Of a stretch of 64,000 nucleotides of DNA, positions 48,661 to 60,699 are shown piece after piece. The notes under the pieces are model-generated. The model did no database searches. It saw only the letters and a program-made list of their open reading frames with translations, and was not told where the DNA came from. A program made the position numbers and the translations under genes. The stretch is taken from the NCBI GenBank assembly GCA_016801845.1, contig CM028915.1, forward strand, positions 11,801,501 to 11,865,500, written 5' to 3'. Positions within the stretch are counted from its first letter, which is position 1, and each line of letters starts with the position of its first letter. Origin of the DNA: Polydactylus sextarius. Its lineage: Eukaryota > Chordata > Actinopteri > Polynemidae.

Positions 48661-50979
48661 TGGTGCGACGCCCCCTGCTGGCAGAGACATATATCGTATC
48701 CATTCATATCGCGAGTGATCACGTATTTCCGCAGCCATTAACATTATTATATTAATACTATGTAAACTTACTGCCTAAGTCAGTTTACTTATCCTCATAT
48801 TTTTAAATACATCTGAGCATATTTGATTTGATATTGTACACGTGCCGTTTTAATTAGAGGCTAAATGAAATAATGAAAGTGTTTTTGTATGTGTGTACAC
48901 ACACAGCTGATGTGGAGACCACAGTCACATCTGGATGGAATGTGGAACAATAACTTGGCCAACAGCTTTTACCCCTTGTGGTAGTTGGTCACTGAAGCAC
49001 TGCTGGGGCAATAAATCTGAGGGTGGCTAGAGTCTGAATCCAGAATCATTAGTACATCATATATGTTCTTAAATACTTTGTACAAATTTCCTGTATTTTC
49101 TTATTATATCTGCATAAAGAAAGTGAGAGATGAATATGTATGATCTTTACAGCGCTGCTAAAACAAAATATGTGAGGTGCCTGTAACTTTTATACAGTAC
49201 TGTATACACATACATACATACATATTGTGGGAACCTGAAGGTCACACACTGGTTGTCAGCACGTCTACTGAGTGCAATGAGATAAAGTAAATTTTGCATG
49301 AGCAGGAAATATGTAAATATGTCTTGTTGGTGGTGGTATCAGTCACTTCCAGTGTATATTAAATTACTTGATACTTAGTACTTAGTACACTTTCTGTTTT
49401 CTTTCACTTTCCGTATATTCGTGTTTAAGTTACGTACACCACTTTCTCCATACATTCAGTAATAATAAATTAACAAAATATAATATGTACATTATATTTT
49501 ATCATCAATACTGCTGATGGTATAAAACAGACTGAAGTATTTATGTATTTTGTCTATACTGCACACATACAAGCACATGGTTATGTGATATTTTAGCAGC
49601 TAAACATCTCAAGCAAAAGACGCTGACACAATTTGTTTGTCATGAAGTTTGTTCTGATGGAAACTTACAGCTGCACATTCGAATAGGCCTGACGTCACAC
49701 TTCACCACATATGGCCCAAATCTAAAAGAAAGAAAATGCAAAGCTTTTAAATTTTCATTATGCAACAAAAACTAGTTCCTCTAACCTCTTTCAGCATGTC
49801 ACCATGTATAGAGTAACTATAGATAAGACAGGCAGGTCTCAATGATACTCTGCATTTACAATGTACTTTGAACTTTGCATGCCCAACGTGTAAAGCACAA
49901 ATTGTTAGACAGTAAAACCTGTAGAGATTTCTGTTTTAGTCATAAAACTTATACAAAAATGTGTACAATTGACTGCTGAAAGCAAAAGCTTCCACATTAA
50001 TGGAAAGGTGAGTCTTTTGAAATAGTCAAGGTTGAAATGTACCAAGATGAGGGTCAGTTATAACGTGAGCACTAAATATAAAGTTCAAGTAATTAGAAAT
50101 GCACCTCCCCCAGCAACAATACCACAGGTCATCAGAGAGATTGTCTTTTTCCTGTGACCTACATAGTTTCCTGATTTACTAATTTTAGTTCATGTCAAGG
50201 GGAAGGACAGGAAGCATTACATCACAATTCATTTTATAGTTTTTCCAAAAAAACTGGATATCAAAAACTTCAACTGGATATCAAAAGCTTTATTAATTGT
50301 ATCGTAGAAACACAGAATTAACAACATGTTTCACAGGTGTTTGTCACTCTTATGCCAGTTATTGACAAATATAACAAGTTCAGACTGTAGTAGATTCAAT
50401 AGCACAGTCATATTATGTTTAAAACATTACAAAACAGTGTATAATACACCCTGCTGCACTGTCAAGTGATGTAATAATTGTTAATCCGTGATTTCATTCC
50501 AATATGCTCTCACAGATGCCAGTTTTTTACATGAAAAGATAGATTAGTATTATTGCTCCATTCATATTGTCTCTATTTCTGTTACACATCTCCGCGTGGA
50601 TCTGAAAGGTAGTATACAGTTATTTTCATCATAATAAAGGCTGTGATTTACAGCATTGCAGTAAGTTTATAGTAATTTCAAATGGAAACTATGATTTCAA
50701 CAGTGACAAGTTTGTATGGCAAAAAAAATGTATCAAAACATCCAAATAAACATATCGATGCACTTCTCTTTCATCAAAGTTTACATCATCATCATCTTTA
50801 CAACCTTAAGTGATGTTTCACACCATTCACTATGGAAAATATGCTTTTTTTTTTCCACAGAAGATGTTAAAAATGTAACAGCAGGAAACCAACAAGTGTG
50901 AAAAATAAACTCACTGTTGGCACATTTCAGTGTTACTGCTTTGGTTTCATGGTCTTGGTGTCACCATGCTGAGATAGTT

Positions 50980-51225
50980 GGAATAGTCAAGTCAAGTTTT
51001 TTTTAAAGCGTCCAATCGTAAAAATGTTTGTCTCAAGGCACTTTACAATATAGAATGGAAAAACCCAATATTTCCCACTGTGACAATGTAGAAGAATAAC
51101 TCCCTTTTAACAGGAAGAAACCTCCAGCAGAACCAGACACAGAATGGACGGCCATCTGCCTCGACCGGCTGGGGAGACAGGAAAAAAGAGAAAAAGAGAA
51201 AGAAGAGGAGAAAGAGGAAAGTGTT
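50980..51225 (+). mobile_element. Dispersed fish repeat copy
   Basis: The order CAAGGCACTTTACA, ACTCCCTTTTAACAGGAAGA, AACCTCCAGCAGAACCAG, GGCCATCTGCCTCGACCGG is one I recognise from many teleost genomes as an abundant interspersed sequence. This copy is diverged. Exact class (SINE-like or other) is uncertain. Confidence 0.6.
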
Positions 51226-51580
51226 TTAGACAGTTATACTGTAATAGTATCAAACCATAGTTAATGTTTAAAATGTGAGTCTCCTACTAAACTAAGTCGA
51301 AAAGCCTTTAAATTAAAATTTTAATCAACTGAAACCAACATCCAGATCACATAGTCTATAGTATAATCACCATCAATCATCAACATTATTAAATGAGCAC
51401 ATTTATGATTATGGCATACTGACTAACACAGCAGCACATTTATTTGTATTTGCAGAATAATATCAATTTTTTTTATATGCACATGACTAGCAAGCAATGT
51501 ATAGGGATGTTTCCATCATATTCAACTGTATCTGCGTTTACATGTGGAGAAGTAATATAGATTAAACGTCCAGGTGGTGT

Positions 51581-51650
51581 AGTATAGTAGTATAGTATAG
51601 TATAGTATAGTATAGTATAGTATAGTATAGTATAGTATAGTATAGTATAG
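51581..51650. repeat. (TATAG)n pentanucleotide satellite
   Basis: About 14 nearly perfect copies; the first units are slightly irregular. Confidence 0.9.
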
Positions 51651-51879
51651 AAGAGGGAAATTTGTTTTCTTACAGTCTGGTGACAGCTGGATCATTCCTT
51701 CCCAGGAAGACCTCGCCACCTGCAAAATGGCATTTATTTTAAAGCATTAACCACACTTCACACCTACACACACACACACACACACCCTAACCTTTATTTT
51801 TAAGAAAGCTTGAACTTTAAAAGTCAACTTTCAAGCAGTTTATATGCACATTTTCGCCGTTTCATACCTGCTAGCGCTT

Positions 51880-51975
51880 TGTTCAACAAACCGACACAAG
51901 ATGGCGGCAGAGGGCGAAGACAGCGCTGCTATTTTAGCAACGAAGAAAACACAGCGACTGCTGATTGGTTGATAC
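51880..51975 (+). promoter_or_regulatory. mtrfr promoter with YY1-like element
   Basis: AAGATGGCGGC at 51898-51908 matches the YY1 site found just downstream of many housekeeping start sites; an inverted CCAAT box (ATTGG) is at 51964-51968. Orientation fits transcription to the right, into mtrfr. Confidence 0.5.
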
Positions 51976-52177
51976 GTTGCGGAAGCAGAGAAGAAGAAGT
52001 AGGAGACATAACAACCAAAACAAGAGCACATTTCAACGACCATGAACCAGGCAGGAAAAATAAATGTAGTAAACCTAAAATAGAGAAACATGTCTGCTGG
52101 AGAATTTAATGTTTCTGTTTGGTGACATACAGTTTGATGTTTTTAATATATACTTTGTATGAGTACATTGCATAGAA

Positions 52178-52967
52178 ATGTCACGACTTTTCCCGTTCAT
52201 TAAATCTATGTACAATAAATCTATGTACAATTTGTCCCGTGGGGTCCTATGGATTGGGTCTCCATTCTCTCCACCGACTAAACCGCTTCCGGCTGGACTG
52301 ACAAATGTTTTTGTAGCCGGCAAAAAGGACCTGATTGACCTTCCTGTCCTCAATGAGGACGAGCTTGAAGAACAATTTGTGAGAGGATCTGGACCCGGGG
52401 GACAAGCCACCAACAAAACCAGTAACTGTGTGGTGCTCAAGCACATTCCCACTGGAATTGTTGTAAAGGTAAATGTCTTTTTTTTTTTTTTTTTTTTTTT
52501 TCAAAATTCAAATGCAGGTATTTCTTATCATAGCTATCTACGTGTACAAACTTTATTATTTAAATATAGAAATGTTCATCTCTTTTTTAAAAGTTGAGTT
52601 TCGGGGTTTATTAAGGCCCTGAAAGTTCAGAAAAGATGGAGATGATGATGACTACAAGCTCCAATATAGCCAATAAATCTGGGTAACGTGGTTTACTTAC
52701 TATATTTGTGTGATTTTTATATCATTTTCCTTCCAGTGCCATCAAACGAGATCTGTGGAAATAAATCGGAAGCGTGCTCGGGACATCATGAGAGAAAAAC
52801 TTGATATAGAATACAAAGGGGAACTCAGCAAAGTTCTTGCAAAGAAGAAAGAGTCTATTCTGAGGAAACAAGAGAAGAAGAGGAAGGCACATGCAAATCT
52901 GGAGAAAAAAAGACTGTTTAAAGAAGCACTAGTAGCAGACTCCAAACCTGGAAGTGACAATGTTTAA
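52178..52967 (+). CDS. mtrfr: mtrfr (C12orf65-type): mitochondrial ribosome rescue release factor
   Basis: Coding exons 52178-52468 and 52737-52967 give 173 aa (human 166). It belongs to the class I peptide-release-factor family without codon-recognition domains and frees nascent chains from stalled mitoribosomes. Seen: a basic, aromatic presequence (MSRLFPFIKSMYN...), then VAGKKDLIDLP, LEEQFVRGSGPGGQATNKTS with the catalytic GGQ, NCVVLKHIPTGIVVK across to CHQTRSVEINRKRARDIM, and a Lys/Arg-rich tail (KKKESILRKQEKKRKAHANL) for rRNA contact. The intron splits the protein after GIVVK in phase 0. The start was chosen as the first ATG giving a mitochondrial-type presequence; its residues KSMYN occur twice because of a 15-base tandem duplication. 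AATAAA lies at 53172-53177, and a (TTA)n run at 52995-53019 is in the 3' UTR. Confidence 0.93.
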
Positions 52968-52988
52968 GAGACATGACTGCTCAACTAG

Positions 52989-52994
<6 letters not shown>

Positions 52995-53019
<25 letters not shown>
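52995..53019. repeat. (TTA)n microsatellite in mtrfr 3' UTR
   Basis: About eight TTA units shortly after the stop codon. Confidence 0.85.
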
Positions 53020-53179
53020 TCATGCCTGTAGACAGTGAGTAACAAAATCTGGAGAAAGTACTGTCAATGTTATTAAATCCACCTGGCCTTTATATGTATA
53101 GCATCTTCAATTTGAAGCTGCAATACATAGCACTCCACCTAGTATAAGACAGAAAGAGATATTTGAACAAAAATAAAAT

Positions 53180-54710
53180 GTCATAAAATGTTTGGCGATA
53201 TGTTGTGGATTTTTCTGGGGTTTCTTTTTAAAAAAATCATCAAATCATTGGGATATGGGCTTTAGATAAAACCTGAAGTGTACAACCATTACACGTGGAT
53301 CTAATTTGACGAAGACATGTAATTATTTAATTCTAGTATTTTATTACAAGAATCCCTCTCACAATTTTGTGTGTCATATGACACTGTTGTCTCATTTGAT
53401 GTTAAAAATGTGGATACAATGAAGTGGTGACAGTTAATTTAATATAACATTCAAACCTGAATACATTTTTTACCATGTTTACTTGATACACACTCTTCAA
53501 ATTAAGAGAACTGGCCAGGCACATATATCAGCTACTTGCTTGAGCGCTTCAAGGTTTTCAAGTATTGTGAGGGAATTTTTCATTCTTTTGGTCTTCTGGT
53601 AGTAATGGGCAATGTTTCAACAGGTCATTTGCAAGAAGGGTAACAACATGCATTAATTTTGTATCCCAAGGGTATTGTGTCATAAAGATTTAAATAGACC
53701 AACAGGTCAAATTAAAAATATACTTATTTGGATATGCAGGTTTTACATGGCTTCAACTGTACCCCGGATAGTTACAGTTAACTTGTTTTTATTATCTCTA
53801 TTCTCCTCCATCCAGTGTTTCACTTCCATCACAACTTAACCATCTCACAAGATTATCATTAACAAATAAAAATAAGGTTACAAATTCTGTACAGTGAGAT
53901 ATAACGCTGAAAATTGATTTTGGGTGTTTCTCTTCAACCGTAATATTTTGTTTGGGTAACCGTGTAAAAGATTTAAAATTCTGATTGAATGATGCCTTTT
54001 TTAATTCTTCTTAAGCACTTAGAAATGTTTTGGACATTTTTTAAAATATATTGGATGGTGAAAGTTTCTCCATACTCACCTTAAATATGAGTTCAAGGCG
54101 TGTACTTTAAAAAGCCAGGCAGTCATAGTCCACTAGACAAATTTCACAAGTATAATGTTGAAATTTGAAGCCTATTTCACACATAAATTGAGAAAGGACA
54201 TCCAGTAAAATATATACATTTTATATTAAGTTTGAATTGAACATTTATTTAATTAATATAATTACTGAATATTTTTACTTAAGATGTATTTTGTTTAAAC
54301 AGGAAACTGAATAGAGACAAATGATCTTTTAGAATATGTTCATATATTTTCAAAAGCTGATCTTTAAATTGTTCATCACTTTTAAACTGCTCCACATTTT
54401 AGATCTTCGGTTGGCAGCTAATTAGGTTCACCTGGACAAATATAATGATATGACGTCTTACCTCGCTTGTCCTCAGTTATATAAATATGAATGTGAAAGA
54501 TTAAATACACCTGTTTTTATCTAAGTACCTAATAAACTGCCAATTGAATACATAGCTAAAGCACATTGTTTTCTTTACATTTATTTTAACAGTAGAACTG
54601 AACAATCGGTATGTTTACAGGCCGTATCTAATTCAGGAATTTCGATTAAGGATCTGTTTTACAGCATATCTGGTTTGCACATCAGGGTTTCAGTATGTTT
54701 TTAGTGGGAA
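53180..54710. other. Intergenic DNA between mtrfr and kmt5a
   Basis: AT-rich with no gene seen; holds one small palindromic element (54411-54543). CDK2AP1 and SBNO1, which lie here in human, are not seen. Confidence 0.55.
54411..54543. mobile_element. MITE-like element, about 133 bp
   Basis: The left end TTGGCAGCTAATTAGGT and the reverse complement of the right end TTGGCAGTTTATTAGGT agree at 15 of 17 positions, the interior is AT-rich and non-coding, and the TTATTAGGTAC word is common in fish non-autonomous DNA transposons. A target-site duplication is not obvious. Confidence 0.5.
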
Positions 54711-54752
54711 ACATTTCAACATTTCAACATTTCAACATTTCAACATTTCAAC
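54711..54752. repeat. (ACATTTCA)5 tandem octamer
   Basis: Five perfect copies plus two bases, about 50 bases before the first CCAAT box of the kmt5a promoter. Confidence 0.9.
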
Positions 54753-54794
54753 TTCAAGTTCGTTTTTGCCGACAGCAGCTGCGTGTCAGTCATT

Positions 54795-54900
54795 GCTGCG
54801 ACCAATGAGAGCGCTTCTTTCATGCGCGTGTACCACCCGGAGGGACGAAACAGCCAATGAGAGGAAGAGTAGGGTTTTTAAATCCATCACGCTCACCAGC
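54795..54900 (+). promoter_or_regulatory. kmt5a promoter: two CCAAT boxes and a CHR-like TTTAAA
   Basis: ACCAATGAGA (CCAAT 54802-54806) and GCCAATGAGA (54854-54858) are in the same orientation, followed 19 bases on by TTTAAA (54877-54882). The first coding ATG is at 55013. This is the layout of NF-Y/CHR promoters of G2/M genes. Confidence 0.5.
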
Positions 54901-55012
54901 CCACTCTGTAGTGTGGTGCTGTGATGGTTGTCGTTGCAGAAACAGTGAACTAAACAGAGGACAACATATCACAGACCTCTTGTCCTTTTTGGATTTGGTT
55001 TTGGCGACTGAA

Positions 55013-58000
55013 ATGGCAAAAGGTAAATCTGATAATTCATTGTTGTTTCAGTTATGGTTTTGTTACGCAGGCGACAATAGTTAATGTACAGCTAACAGCT
55101 AATGCTAGCTAGCGCAGATAGACGACCTACTTACTAAGTTGAAAAAAAAAAACACAGGTAATATTTGTAAATAAAACTCGACAGTAAATGCCGGTTTTGT
55201 GCAATATTTGGTGAATTAGACTGTAGTGTTTACGTTTGTGTGTTTTTTATGTTTATAAAGGGAAGAAAAGTGTCCCGAGAACTGATGCAAAACCCGAGGA
55301 CACCGGTGAACTTAAAGTCACTAAACGAAAAGAGACAAAAGAAAACAAACCAACAAATAACAAGGTACGTCTTATTGTTTATTTGTTTTTTTTTTTGTTT
55401 TATTGCTTTGCAGCTTTTGTGTCCACCAAGTAAACTATAAACCAAGTATCTCTTCTCACAACCATGGAAGGTAATGTCACTTTCACAGAGGTCCTGCCTC
55501 AGCTGGGGTCGTAGTAATGGATATAATGTTCATTCATTAACAAACCAGACTGTAAGGAGCTTTGTATTGTTTGTTATCTGCAGGACACAGACTTAAGCAT
55601 CTGACGCAGCCTCTTTATCACCGTCCCCATTCAGAGTGTAAGGTTTAGGTAAAGAAAGTAAATGAATTCATATACAAACCATAACTGCTTGTTTAGGGAA
55701 TTAAGTTGAAGCTTGAAATTTAGGAAGAAAAAAAATGTCAATTGTCACAGAAAAAACCGTTTAATGAGCAAAACATACACCAAACACTACACGTTTTATT
55801 TAGATTCATATGCAGCCATAGACATTTAATTTCTGTGCACAAGGCTCTGGAGAAATCCCTCATCTAATACACTGATGCATGGAGATTGCGTCTTCATCGT
55901 CCCATCTGCTCTGTTTTCTGTTGGCTTCAGTGGGATTTTCAAATAATTGACTAATGTAATAGATTTAAGGAGTAGCTCTGAACATGTTCAACTTGCCATT
56001 TTGAGCATCTGGAACTCATGTGAACATAGAGTGGTTGTGAGTACAGACATTAAACACAGTCTTCACCAGCTACATGTTTCTAAACAGACGATTTCCTGCA
56101 TCTCGTTAGGCTTACACACCGATGCTGATCATAGTGAGGTTAAATGTGTATATGGACTATTTTTCTCCATCTAAACTGTAATTTTCTTTTTGCAGGATTG
56201 CGCCACTAAAGTGCCGTCAATTTTCCAGAGTTTACGGAGTCCAGCCAAACCAAGGTCGCCTCTGAGTGACAGTTCAACTATGCTGATCCAGGAAGAAAAT
56301 GAATGTGATGTAACTAATTCTGACACGTCAAAGATAAAAACTGGTGAATACCTAATTAATTTTTAAAACCATTTGATTCAAAAAGTGTTAAATACTATTT
56401 GTTTGTTACATGAAATCTCCCGGCCATGTTGCCGTCTACTGTGTTAGCGTGTTGTCCAGAACCATGTGCACCACAGAAAAATTTCCTGCGCATGTGAATA
56501 GCAGCAGTGTTACATTACATCTTCTGACAATACTTGACTGTGTATTTTGAAGGAATGTTACTCTATTGATTAAGGTTAAATGGTTGAGGCAGCCGTCACA
56601 TTCACTCTTCGTGTCGTCCTCATTTCAGACGTACCCGATGAAATTAAATCAGAGGGTTGTGAGTCCAAAGAGCAGAAACCTGAAATGGCTTGTCACAGTC
56701 ATGGGATCAGAGAGCAGCTCGCTGAACAACCTGATCAAAAAGAGTCGACCACTCTCTCAAATGTCAGGTCTGCAGCAGACAGCAAAGTACCAGCATCCAA
56801 ACCACAGGTTAGGACCGGTCACAGAGCCAAAGCTAAAAAGTGAGTGCACTATGTGTCCATATTTTTATTTATTTTTTTTTATAAATGAACCCTTTTACAA
56901 CCAGTTACTGCATTATAATCTTTCATATTCCTCGTGTTTTCAGGCTGGAAAACAAAACTTCTCAAAACAGAAAGGTCACAGACTATTATCCCATCAGACG
57001 GAGTAACAGAAAAACCAAGGCAGAGTTGAAGGTTTGTATGAAGAAAAAAATCTTATGAAGAGGATTTTGCATTTTTACTGATAACTTCTTAAATCTTAAA
57101 TTTCTTTATTGATAATGACTGGGTGTGAGTGAGAGACACTATCTATGAAGATTATGCAAATTACCATGACAAAAAGTTTAACTTTGAACCAATTCACCAT
57201 CACCAGAACGAAGAACATCAACACCTTGATGACCTGATAAAAAGCGGCACAGAGGAAGGAATGCAGGTGACATTTAATGATTTGAATTGTCATTTTAATC
57301 TAAAACATACTGTTTACAGAATACTGTGCATTTGTGCAGTAACAAACACTAAAGATTCAATGTTTAAAAAAAAAAAAATTATACATCGGTTTCCTAATCC
57401 CACATCTTTGCAAAAATCACACTTCACATTTGATTGTGTTTGAATGTCCACAGGTCAAAAACATAGAAGGCAAAGGAAGGGGGGTGTTTGCTGTCAAGGG
57501 CTTCAAAAAAGGAGAGTTTGTTGTGGAGTACCATGGAGACCTACTGGAACTAGCTGATGCCAAAATAAGAGAGGCCCAGTACGCTGAGGATCCTCAAACA
57601 GGCTGTTACATGTACTACTTCCAGTATCAATGTAAAACCTACTGGTAAGTTTAAATGGGACTGACTCATAATCCAACACTGATTTCACTTTATTTATTTG
57701 CTCACTACGTTTTGGGAATTAATTATAAGTGCACACCTGAAGAACGTGCGGGAGATAAGTGCAGTTATTTAGAACTATTATTTATTTCACAAGATTTGTT
57801 TGGGTATAAAAATATTTTTTATCACTATCTAATTACCACATTGTCTTGCAAACTTCATCCTCACAGAAATTAGGAAATTAACGCAATAAAATATCCTCCT
57901 AATAAAGAGGTAACTTGGTAAGATTGCAGTCTTCATATTGTTTGCCTAAATTCCTGTGTTGGCCTGTCTTTTGTTGTTTATCTGTTTGTTAATGTGTTGC

Positions 58001-58213
58001 AGTGTTGACGCAACCAAGGAAACCGGTCGCCTTGGGAGGCTGATTAACCACAGTAAAACCGGGAACTGCCAGACGAGGCTTCACGCCATCGATGGGACCC
58101 CTCATCTAATCTTGGTGGCTTCCAGGGACATTGAAGCCGACGAGGAGCTGCTGTACGACTACGGTGACAGAAGCAAAGCTTCAATCCAGGCTCACCCGTG
58201 GCTCAAATACTGA
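55013..58213 (+). CDS. kmt5a: kmt5a (setd8/PR-Set7): histone H4 lysine-20 monomethyltransferase
   Basis: Adds one methyl group to H4K20 on nucleosomes; acts in chromosome compaction and replication control. Exons 55013-55022, 55261-55364, 56196-56343, 56629-56839, 56944-57031, 57207-57266, 57454-57644, 58003-58213 join in frame to 340 aa (human 352/393 by isoform). The N-terminal half is basic and little conserved, beginning MAKGKKS. Around residues 165-177 QNRKVTDYYPIRR is the PCNA-interacting degron region. The SET domain follows (GKGRGVFAVKGFKKGEFVVE, YHGDLLELADAK, GCYMYYFQY, RLGRLINHS with NHS at 286-288, ELLYDYGDR with catalytic-region Tyr 322/324) and the family C-terminus ASIQAHPWLKY. 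AATAAA lies at 58586-58591. It is tail-to-tail with rilpl2, 0.85 kb between stop codons. Start is the first ATG, giving only ten coding bases in exon 1; the alternative long form known in human was not searched for upstream. Confidence 0.95.
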
Positions 58214-59063
58214 AACTGTGTTTACAAGTGTTGATATTACAGATGAATTGGTGCTCTCTGCTGCCCAAATGTTTAACTTTATGTAAAATATGACAGACGA
58301 GCAGTTTCTCCACATGTGTTTTTTTTTTTTTTTTTATGATGTATGAAAATGTTTGTTTTAAATTGAGGCTAAAGCTTCAACTCATGAAAGGTGTATTTTT
58401 CCAGTTGTTTTTAAATCATGCTTTTATATTTTTCTTATGTAACTGTAGCAGAGATTTAAGCTTGACAAGCATTTCTCCTGGATAATCAATGTGTCATATT
58501 GTCCGTGGAGTTTTCTTTTGTATGAACATACTTCTGACTATTGAATTTTGTCATTGTAAATTATTACATGTGCTATTCATTGAGGAATAAAAACAATTGT
58601 GTTTTCATTCCAGCTATTGTATGATTAATGAAGTAGTTTTATTTATTTATTTTTTTTAAAGTAACTTTTTTTATTATGAATTGATTTAGTTTTATTTTTT
58701 ATGTGGGGAGGATGTTTATCTGACGACTGAAAACTGAGCGTCTTAGATTTTACAATTGTATTAAAATTACAAGATCATAGATAATTTAATTTGACTCAAC
58801 ATAATCATAATGTTCTCCAACAGCAGCTAGTGCAGTTAATACTTTCCAGTTTCATTTTATATCCTCAAACTTTCTACATAATATACTACATCCATCTTTA
58901 TAACTGTAAACCATCTCGGGTTTAAAGTACCAGTAACAGTGCCTGTTTGACAAATACACACGGTAAAAATAGTCAATATAAAAGTGGAAAAAGGAAAAAA
59001 TTGTGCTGACAAACCATGTTTGTCTTCTACGTGTTGAGTTCTGGTGGAAGATTTTTTTTTTTC
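58214..59063. other. 3' UTRs of convergent kmt5a and rilpl2
   Basis: Contains the kmt5a AATAAA (58586-58591). On the minus strand several AATAAA-type words (TTTATT on plus near 58637-58650 and 58690) could end rilpl2, so the two transcripts may overlap slightly. Confidence 0.45.
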
Positions 59064-60656
59064 TTATTTTCTTCTGAATGAAAACCTACAAACAGAAAAA
59101 GGTCCAGAGTTAGTTTAAAGAGTTTGTTTTGAGCAAGCTGAAGTAAAAACATGGAACATGATGGTAAAACTGTCCAGTTTAAACAAAAAAAAAAAAAACA
59201 CTGAGTCATGGCGAACTGTAATTACTCGCAGCAGTTTGGCAAATGCACTAACAATTTCCAGCTTCTGTCTTTCTCTCATGCAGCAGCTCACACAAACATC
59301 CACAGCATCAGCACGAATTCATTTGGTCACAAGTATATCATTATGAGACAGGAGACAGGCTGTGGGAACAATCTTCCTCCTAGTTTACATCACCATCATG
59401 TGGTTGCTGCTGCAGAGTTTCTTGAAACTTTGCCATCTGAGGTGTTAAGCTAAAATGGTGTCTAACTACAAATAAACCTTTAGGTTACTTCTCCAAATAC
59501 TTCTTTGTTGTCTTCACATTCATTCTGTTACTTACAGTTTGCCTATGGTTGTCTTCTCCTCTTTTGCGTCATTTATTGTGGCTGGACTGTGCTCTGTAGC
59601 TGCCGGTGCGTCCAGACTCACTTCCACCATCGCTGGTTCGGCCTGTGGCAGAATCCCACTGTTGGAGAAAAGACAGACGTGTGGTTATTAACAACACTTG
59701 TTAGTGTGGAAGCTGTAACACATCAAACTGAGCCTTCAAACAAACTGGAGGTAGTAATGAAACGAGAAGCCATTTTGAGCTTCATAAAGTCAACACAGGT
59801 TCTAATTGTTGGTCTGATGTTGTTTTTATTTCACACATTGGAGCACAAGAAATATACTTTATTCTGGATGTTTACTGAAAAGGACTAACACTTTTTACGG
59901 GACTATTTATGAGTTTAAAATAGCAACAAGCTGCACACCAACCCTGCAATAAACCATACCATATGATCATCACTGAGGCTGTAGTTTGTGTTATTGTCGT
60001 AATGAATTACATCTTAATAATGTGTTTGTAATGATCTGATCTCAAAAGATTTAGATTTAGGAATTTGCAATATTAAGTGTTGAATACATCCTTTCTCAGC
60101 CTGACCTCTTGAACAGCTGAAGCTCCTCCTGAGCCACCATGAGTTGAGCCTTCAGCTGGTTCCTCTCCTGCAGCACCTCCTTCAGCTCCTGCATGGTGAA
60201 CCGAGGTCTGTTGGGGTCTGTCAGGTCCACCACCAGCTGGTTTGGTCCCGCTGTTTGCTTTGATGGCAAATAGTTGGGGGAGGAAAGCATCTCTCAACAT
60301 CCGCTTGTGCCATAAAACATGAAGCGTACAGGACGACAGGTCTTGTAGACTTTAACACTCACCGTGCCCTGACCGGAGGAGCTCTCCTTGATGATCCGGT
60401 CCAGTTCACTCTTCAAGTTGTCCCGCTCCATTTTCAGCTCCTCCAGAGACAAGTTGTACTTATTAACCAGAGTCTCAAACATTTCCAACACGCGGACTAT
60501 TCTGAACTGCAAGTCCGACACTTCTTCTCCCGTGTTGCTAATTTTTAGCAAATCTCGCCCGATCACGTAAGAAATGTCATAAACATCTTCAACCGTGAGC
60601 TCAAACGCGTCCTTCTCGAAAGCCAAAGCGGGCGACGGCTCTTCGCCAAACTCCAT
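59064..60656 (-). CDS. rilpl2: rilpl2: Rab-interacting lysosomal protein-like 2
   Basis: A small Rab effector linked to ciliary membrane traffic and myosin Va. Exons in transcript order 60656-60363, 60257-60106, 59658-59536, 59085-59064 join in frame to 196 aa (human 211). Exon 1 is the RH1 coiled-coil region: FELTVEDVYDISYVIGRDLL, LQFRIVRVLEMFETLVNKY, LSLEELKMERDNLKSEL. Exon 2 is RH2: LVVDLTDPNRPRFTMQELKE, VLQERNQLKAQLMVAQEELQ. The last 22-nt exon completes EEKTTIGKLFSFRRK, matching the basic-aromatic tail of RILPL2. The start codon context is followed by an acidic opening MEFGEEPSP. Promoter side: CCAAT at 60848-60852 (plus-strand text) and CpGs to about 61010. It lies about 2.3 kb from the last exon of rilpl1, same strand; the two are paralogues. 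Confidence 0.93.
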
Positions 60657-60699
60657 GACGAAACGACTCAACTCCAAAAAAAAAAAAAAAAAGAAAAAA

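Larger units (their letters stand above)
48700..51880. other. Intergenic DNA between pitpnm2 promoter and mtrfr
   Basis: AT-rich, without a supportable gene. Contains a 19-base tandem duplication (about 50252-50290), a dispersed fish repeat (50980-51225) and a pentanucleotide satellite (51581-51650). MPHOSPH9, expected near here from mammals, is not seen. Confidence 0.55.

Noticed and set aside
51581..51650. Considered as a CRISPR-like or satellite array
   Set aside because: A five-base uninterrupted unit without spacers is a simple satellite; the genome is eukaryotic.
32393..52100. Searched by eye for MPHOSPH9, CDK2AP1, SBNO1 or OGFOD2 exons expected from mammalian order
   Set aside because: No frame on either strand resembles what I know of these proteins; very diverged short exons could still be missed.
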